Shown in pieces: positions 57,160 through 64,000 of a stretch of DNA of 64,000 bases (the stretch's first letter is position 1; each line of letters starts with the position of its first letter). The stretch comes from Neoechinorhynchus agilis (taxonomy: Eukaryota > Acanthocephala), in assembly GCA_051530055.1 (NCBI GenBank), contig CM121343.1:496001-560000 (forward strand), written 5' to 3'. A program made the position numbers and the translations under genes. The notes under the pieces are model-generated. The model was not told the origin of the DNA. It saw nothing but the letters and a program-made list of their open reading frames with translations, and did no database searches.

Positions 57160-57620
57160 GCTGACAAACGACCACTCATTGAACATGAACGTCGATTTAA
57201 TGTTCCCCAAATAAATGAGGTTTCAATTATAACAGGAGAACGCGACATTGTCATTTACAAGCGACTTCCTACAACGCATTACGGAAACACATCGATCATA
57301 TGGTCCACTTCAATTCTCACTCGTGTTTTGGCAAAGAAATGATTGCTTTCATTTCAACTCCGTGCAAATCAACATGCGATCAAAAGACTACTAAAGGGCA
57401 CCGGGAATGGCTTTCTATGCATACAGAATAATGATATGAGACAATTGCTCCAATCAAATCATACAGTGCCGTAAGTTATTTCATCAATTTGTAATTGTTA
57501 TGTATGGAATGATTGAGAGCGACATTTGACATCCACCTTCTGGATGCTTTGGCCAATGATGGAAGCGTAGACTACATTGGGAAATTAGTCATTCTACTTG
57601 CTACATTTACATGAATCCTC
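57160..57620 (+). mobile_element. Helitron fragment, decayed
   Basis: Reads in broken frames as the N-terminal Helitron protein region: PLIEHERRFNVPQINEVSII, ERDIVIYKR, LQRITETHRSYGPLQFSLVF and FYAYRIMI, then CRKLFHQFVIVMYGMIESD. These match RRYNxPTxxEVAxII, RDIVVHxR, LQRISExHPSYDPLQYPLLF, FYAYRLMIR and CRQLFHQYIVDMYAKIExER of Helitrons. No Rep or helicase core and no terminal structure are seen; stops and frame changes make it dead. Confidence 0.75.
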
Positions 57621-60378
57621 TTGTGGCGATTCACACCCTGAGAATCAGTTTTATTTTGTAATATTTCGTGGGCCATACCCGCCTCGTCAAACATTGTCAT
57701 CTGAAAAAAAAGCGAAACATAGATTGCATTAGCCTATTTCCGATTGCTCTTTATGGCTCGCGATCGCGGGGTTGCCATTCCCATGAATCGGGGCGTAAAA
57801 TGCCGCACGAACCCCCTACGATTGGGTATCCGCCGTTCCTCCTTACGTTGATATCCTTGATGAGCGATCGCAGTGCAAAATTACCTTTATTGCCAAGTAC
57901 GAAGGATGCATTGAGAACAATTGATGCACTGAGTAAAAACGACAAACGAGTTTTAAAGCGAAAGCTTAAACTGTTTAGAACAATAAGGAAATCAAAAAAG
58001 ATCCGACATCATAAACGAGACAAAAAGTGATCGATTAGTCGTAAGTGTCATTAAAGTCGATACAGTTCTCTTAAAAACAACGAAAAGGGTTGCACTTTTT
58101 AACTTTGACGGCGATAAAGTAGCGAGCACGATTCGCCTAGTCATCTGCACAACAGTCATGAACAAGAAATTCGCGGAGGATATATTAACCTTTGATTTTT
58201 GTATGTGTCATTTTTCCTAGTTAACGCTTACCGATTTCAATTTTTATCTTACTTGATGAGCCGAGATACTCATGTGCAATGCTTACTTGATTCGAGCATC
58301 CGAGAGTCGTCTGCGAAATAAATGTTTCGACATGGTACCGCCATACATACTCAAATTGCGACTATGCTTTATTTTAGAAAAAATTATGAAAGTATCACGC
58401 CTATCGATTACCGTATTACATTCAATTTCCACTCTCGGTCGACCGTCCTTGTCTATTGCGTCTTCTACTGTGGTGCTTTTTTCGTCTTGGTTTCTCGTCA
58501 TTATTTTCATTAAAGCGATTTGCGCTCTGTTCGCAGTAATCGTTAACGTATTTTGTAATAATGTCGGCATTTTTATTACCTTCCGCCGTACCGAGTATTC
58601 GAGAATTGTGAGCAACTTCAAGGAGATAATGTATGCAAAGTTCCTCCTTTTTCAAAAGATCGGCGAATACACCCTTATAAAACTGCAAACAAAGTCCAAT
58701 GAGACTGGAATTCACGAACCCATTGAAGACTCTTGGCTCAAGATTGTTTTGCTGATTCGCTTGGATTTTGAAATTAAATTGTGGCATCGCTTGAAATGAA
58801 TATTGTTGATCACAAAGATGGAAGTATGATCTCGGATGAGTAAGGACCTCCGACATCGTAACGTTTGTCATTGAAGGCGGATATAGCACCAAATAAGGAT
58901 TACAAAAATGCATCGGCGAGAGATTGTGAGTCTAAGAACCCATCAATCGGGAAAATTGGCGGAACATAAAATAATAATTAGAGCGTAACATTGAAATGTT
59001 TTGTAAACAACTCGATTTGCTTTCCGGCAAATCACGGTATTTATCAGCAAACGTCCGTATTCGAGTGAACCCAAAGAATTAGTCGGCCTTTCTAAAGCGC
59101 TGTTTTAAGTAAGAAAAGCAAAAGATATGTGCAGGGGATTGGCTTCAGTATTTTTCACGAGAAATAAAGTTAATTCCAAATCCCAGTAGTCTACGAGATT
59201 TTTAACTAGCAAATTCTATAACCGATTTAAATCGGATTTCATCAAAACTTAAACTTTGGTCACTACGTTGCGTCCTAACTAATTGGATTTTAGACGTCTA
59301 ACGTTGCTAATAAAATTTATATTTGCAATACAGTCTTGCGTGGATGCGACGAGTGTCGGCTATCGCCAAGGCTCATGCCTAAATTAATATCATTTTACCC
59401 AATGTTTGTAGACCTAAATTGATAATTGGGTCATTTTCCCTTTCTGCCTCAATCCGAGGTGTCGTCCTCTACTCGTGAGTGGTTCGGGCAGATTAAGGTT
59501 TCCGCAATAAGTTGAGCTTCGAAAGGGTAAGACTTAAGTTGAATTAATCGTTCGATGTGATATGGTCGAATTTCTTAGTGTCTCGGATTTGGGCAATATT
59601 GGGTAATTCTGACCGTTATGAGTGTAACAATGTGAATGGATATATGAACGAAGCTCTGCCTAAGACTAAGAATTCATTAGCATTGTGGATGAGCGATCAA
59701 GAGTTGTACAATCTACTACTTTCCGGTCCTTGCGAATTTATGTATGTAGCTCCGAAATATAGTATGAGCTTTTTCAAAACTCGCCATATCATACGCTGAT
59801 TTGCAGCGTCAATATGAAAAGTAATCATCGGCTCAGTGAAATCCATCGGAGACGAATGATGAACGCATAACCAAAGCAACGAAATCGCCCAAAGATGAAC
59901 TCCTAAACACAGTACAACACAATCGCCATGTCATTGACACGGCAAATTCATCACAATGTTATAACTCCAAGATGCTCGAATTTTAAAACGATCGGGAGAA
60001 CAATGGTTCACCATTTAATAGGCAAAAATGGAAGGTTAGAAATTAAATTTAGGCTGGGCGAGGAATATGATATAGCGACGGTTATTTATAGTAAAATGTT
60101 CGGAACGGTTTATAAAGGGCGAAGTAAGTTTACAAACAAAGACGTTTCAAACAAAGTCGAGGAGAGCCGACTTGACCACATCGACACAACTACGGAATGT
60201 ACAATCCCAGCCAATTTTTCGACTCAGTGTGAGCGCTGTATTCTATTTTAAGGTTTTTGCTAGCAAGCCGGTTTGTTTTATATCATCATTAAGTTTGTCC
60301 CTTACACCCAGCGATCTGACAGTGAACAATGATGAGCAACATGTCTGTATCTGAAAAAGTGAAATTGAGAAAAGGTAT
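57621..60378. other. Gene-poor region, unassigned frames
   Basis: Holds a few open stretches without known relatives: about 57800-58030 (+), basic at its end (KKIRHHKRDKK), and 59557-59799 and 59928-60251 (+). They lack good starts or homology. Any could be relics of transposons inserted beside the Helitron. Confidence 0.35.
58422..58913 (-). CDS. Hypothetical protein, unrecognised
   Basis: 163 codons open on the minus strand from an ATG at 58913, with a hydrophilic middle (EGNKNADIITKYVNDYCEQS) and a very basic tail (PRRKKHHSRRRNRQGRS). An overlapping plus-strand frame of 175 codons (58272-58799) is also open, so one of them is open by chance. No domain recognised; it may be a remnant. Confidence 0.25.
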   Translation of the reverse strand: MHFCNPYLVLYPPSMTNVTMSEVLTHPRSYFHLCDQQYSFQAMPQFNFKIQANQQNNLEPRVFNGFVNSSLIGLCLQFYKGVFADLLKKEELCIHYLLEVAHNSRILGTAEGNKNADIITKYVNDYCEQSANRFNENNDEKPRRKKHHSRRRNRQGRSTESGN

Positions 60379-63300
60379 ATGGGAGAACTTGATCGAACGA
60401 AAAACGGGGCGATGTTTGCTACATTTAGTGGAACGAGCTGGTCGGAGCTGATTGACTCTGTTAAGGAGGTCAAAGAGGAGGACCTAAGAGGATTAGTCAA
60501 AATGAGCCTGTTGGACGCTGTTGGTGGAGACGAAGTCCTCAAAAACTCAGGAGCTCAATTCTCAAATCTTAATTCCCGTCTGATTGGTACAGTGTTCAAT
60601 AAAGGTCGCGCCGTCGACCCAAATTACACAGGTTTTGGATTTTGATCGATGAAACACGAAATTGTCAATTCGCGTCCCAAAGCATTCAACAAAGTGCAGT
60701 AGCAATGTTTTCGCAACCGAACGTTGCGGCGGAGGGTGGCGTACGGCCACCCAACTTTCTGAAGACCCCTTTGTCTCCGGAACAAAAAAATCAAACTCTT
60801 CCCATCGATAAAGCAGACAGCATACAATCCGTCACTCCAAATTTTCTGGAGAGTCCGATAAAGAGATGGCCATATTCCATCTCTATATCATCCAATTCAA
60901 CCAAGGGAAACCTTGTATAAAAAATTTCTTATTCCATGGCTCCGATCGTTCAATGACGACATCCAACGTATCCTAAAGCTCACATACTTCGGGTGCAAGC
61001 TTAAGGTTTACCTTACAAATGAATCGAACAGACGTCTCGATCAAACTTTCCTGCATTCGTTCAACGAGCAGGGTGCTGTCTTCGAGAACTCTTTATACAT
61101 GTCGACTTTTATTGTGTCGGGTCTTTCTCCGGACATCGAATCGGATGACAAAAGGTTATTTGAATCCAAATTCGGATGCAAAATTCTATTTTTTTGAAGG
61201 CCCGAAACAACGGTAAACCTATTCGGAGGGCAGCCCTGAAAGCCGATATAGACACGAGAAATTCCCTGATATCCAAGAGGTATTTTTCAGTAAATGGAAA
61301 TCTCTTTTATTGCCAACGAAATCTCTAGAATGGACGATTTCACTTTTCCTCGATGCGCAGGTTGTCAGGAGTGGGGTCATTGGATTCAACGTTGCCCATC
61401 TAAGATAACCAAATGCGCGTATTGTGGCGAACAACACTGTAGCTCAAATTGTTCAAAAGGAATTAAAAAATGTGCAAACTGTGGACAAATTGATCATTGC
61501 GCTTTCGCGAAAAATTGCTCCGTCCTCAAACAATATGTTGCTTGGGCTCAAAATAAAGCCCCACCGATCCAACAAAAAAAGAACTTGGAGTCTCGGCCAT
61601 CTTTCTTGGGAAATAATTCGAATACAGACCAACCCCATTCTCGCATTCACTTGGAGGCCGTCTCAAGCTGTAACGAGGGGAAAAATATAGACAAGATCTT
61701 GAGCGACTTTTCAACAAACATTTTGAGAATGGTGGACTTGAGAATCGCTACCGCGATACAGCATATGGAAAAACGATTGAAGAGGCTTCTTGAGGCTTTT
61801 ACTACCTCTATTTCTAATGGCCTCACTCGAGTGATTCCGTCAGCAGTTGCTGGGGCTCCCGTTAAAAGGTCGTTTTTCCATAACAAGGACGAACCAATAG
61901 AGATTGATGCTTCGGACACAGAAATGATGGATGAAGAAGTCTTCGTTCGGCAGATAATCGAAGAACAGAAACAAATCTGCTCCGAGGGTGTAGTGGATCT
62001 TATTAAAAGGAGAAAGGCCGGCTCATGAACGAGTTAAGGTTAGTCCAGTGGAACTCGAGTGGTCGCTTAGGAATTCCAAATATTTTAACCGAAGTAGAGA
62101 ATTGCTAGGTGGTTTTTATCCAAGAAACGAAAAGCATTCACACGTTTTATGACTTACCCGAAGGTATCAAAAAACTTAACCAATTCTCATCTATATTTAT
62201 TACTCCTCCAGCCAGCTCAAATTCTTAGGGTCTACTATCCATCTTTAATTCTAACCTCTGACCTTGTCCTATCTCCAATTTTATTTCATCAGCCCTCTCC
62301 TACGCCATATTCTCCATCTGTTATGATGATAAGAAATTCTTATTAGGTATTATATACGTTCGCCCTAAGAAGATTCATCTGAAGAATAACAAAACAATTA
62401 TCAAGAATTTACTATTTGCTGGAGTTAATTTTCTATTCGAGGACTTTAATGACCCCTCGGGAAAATGGATTCGCGCGATATCTCGTGCATCGGACTCACA
62501 CGAAATTATCTACCCTCCTTTCCCGACGTTCACTGCTCCAAACTACAATTCAGCATTAGACCTGTGTCTAGCAAGGAAATTGTCTTCTATCAAACCAAGA
62601 GTTAGCTCCCAATCGGCGTTTTTTCGAACGTCTGGTCACAACACTCTTATTTGGCTTCTCTCAAGAAACATCCTTTTAAATCGAAAATTCATCTTATCCT
62701 CCTTCAATATCCAACTTTCTAATAACTCCACATCACTCTTCTTCGAGTGCAGTAGTAAGCCGTCTCTTAAGGAAATCAACGAATTTCTGGCAAATTCAAG
62801 CGATTCCTTTCTATCGACGGTCATTAAGCAAGCATGGGGCAGGGGCAAATCCAATCTTCGTTCCCTCTACGGTAGAGAACTCTTTAGAGCCAATAATGAA
62901 GGAAACTCTGAACTTGCCAAACTATGGTCAGCATTGCACTGGCCATGCCGAGCTCGCCTTCAAATGAATTCCCCAACTCGTCGTCTTGGTGGAATATCGT
63001 TGCCAAAAAGAAGTTTATTCCCTGGCGCAGTGCCGCTGCTGCATGGATTAAAGAAGATGGGCTCAATGCAGTGGTCACTTCCCTATGTCTTGACCACTCC
63101 TCGGGATGCTCTTTGTCCACTACTAACCTCATCTTTTTACCCATTAAGCGACGCAGATTTGATTTATTGGTCAGTGATGTTATTACGCACTGGGGTTCCA
63201 AGAATAAGGTCTCATCTAACGACCCCTCTGCTTCCTTCAAGGCCACCAATGTTTTATCCAGTATCAACATTGGTCTTTTGGCAGAAGCTATGATTCGTGC

Positions 63301-64000
63301 GCATCCACATGAATGGGTATCTATTAACACAGCCAAGCGGATTTTTCTGGTCAAAAACAAGCGCCGTAAGGTTAGATCATCGAACGAAGTTAGACAAATT
63401 GCAATCCAAAACTCTCTGGTCTCCATCTACGAGAGAGCATTAGCTCGTTCTATTTTGCAATTTGCATTGAAACACAATTGCATTGATCCGCGCTGCCATG
63501 GTTTCTTACCCAACATCCGAGAAATAATGGATAATTTCTAGAAACCCCAATCCAACAAATGTCCTAACTTCTTTCGACATTTCAAAGGCATTCGATAGCA
63601 TCGATATCGATTTTATTATTAAGATAATGAAATTTTTTAACTATCCACACAACATAATCGCCCGGGTCAATAACACACTCGTTTCAAAGTCCTTCTTTTT
63701 CCAAAACGACCCTCTTCGAAAAACATTTCATCAGACCAAGGGCGTGCCTCAAGGCTCACCACTGTCTCCAATTCTTTTTTGCTTGGCAACACAATATAGC
63801 AATGTCGGCAAAGCTATTACCCTCTACGCTGATGATATCACCGCAGTCATTAAAGAATGCAACTATTTGATGGTGAGAAAGGAAATGGCTTCTCTCCTGT
63901 CCTTTCTACCAAACGTTCTACCTCACATATGCCTCGAGCTGAATCCACTCAAATCCCAGTTAATTGTAAAATTGCGCTGAGGAACGCATTTTATGAATTT
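60379..64000 (+). mobile_element. Non-LTR retrotransposon (LINE) with zinc-knuckle ORF1
   Basis: ORF1 occupies about 60379-62028; its first part is in shifted frames (STFIVSGLSPDIESDDKRLF) and its last 244 codons are open. They contain three Cys-His knuckles: CAGCQEWGHWIQRC, CAYCGEQHCSSNC and CANCGQIDHCAFAKNC. ORF2 begins MNELRLVQWNSSGR with its ATG overlapping the ORF1 stop (ATGA at 62025-62028), then an endonuclease (FIQETK, FEDFND, LDLCLA) and reverse transcriptase (TSFDISKAFDSIDIDFI, GVPQGSPLSPILF, LYADDI) running off the window. Frames change several times, for example near 62110, 62570, 62920 and 63540, so the copy is inactive. Gag knuckles plus this endonuclease fit the Jockey/R1-like group. 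Confidence 0.85.

Noticed and set aside
58272-58799. Plus-strand frame with hydrophobic stretches as a membrane protein
   Set aside because: It overlaps an open minus-strand frame, has no homology and no splice or start context; neither can be trusted.
1-64000. CRISPR arrays, rRNA and tRNA genes
   Set aside because: The genes and introns are eukaryotic, no spaced short repeats of the CRISPR kind are present, and I found no convincing tRNA or rRNA sequence by eye.

Overview
The window is from a compact animal genome. The genes are metazoan: an acetylcholine-receptor-type Cys-loop channel, an SRCR-lysyl oxidase, indoleamine 2,3-dioxygenase, hnRNP L/PTB, AATF, PIWI-like fragments, and mitochondrial ATP synthase and complex I subunits. 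The DNA is AT-rich, most introns are about 38-60 nt and many intergenic gaps are short. I cannot name the phylum. Several genes have a pyrimidine-rich AG 0-8 nt before the ATG, and lysyl oxidase and IDO sit 92 bp apart on the same strand, which suggests spliced-leader trans-splicing and perhaps operons.

Layout. 1-17 kb: pyruvate kinase (-), actin (+), an unrecognised six-exon gene (+), a proline-rich repeat protein (-), IDO (-) and SRCR-lysyl oxidase (-). 17.3-19.8 kb: Cys-loop receptor (+) with a tandem duplication in one intron. 21.2-33.0 kb: a giant inverted repeat of about 4 kb arms, each carrying a decayed PIWI-domain sequence and an older inverted repeat; its spacer holds a decayed Penelope-like element and one arm holds a foldback insertion. 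33-39 kb: decayed sequence, NDUFC2 (+) and a truncated LINE. 39.3-52.4 kb: a second gene-rich block with phosducin-like protein, PPP1R11, ATP synthase alpha (-), hnRNP L, AATF and trans-2-enoyl-CoA reductase, broken by a repeat array at 41.7-42.5 kb. 52.4-64 kb: gene-poor, with foldbacks, a second array, a Helitron remnant and a LINE with a zinc-knuckle ORF1 running off the end.

Two observations stand out. First, at least five conserved genes (pyruvate kinase, IDO, phosducin-like, ATP synthase alpha, enoyl-CoA reductase) contain a 49-104 nt insertion whose removal restores the family sequence but whose ends are not GT-AG. Each has inverted repeats just inside its ends and 1-5 nt of sequence shared between the junctions, as expected of introns made from small foldback transposons. 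They sit beside many ordinary GT-AG introns. Second, the giant palindrome carries PIWI-derived sequence in opposite orientations, so read-through transcription would give a long hairpin RNA matching a PIWI-family gene.
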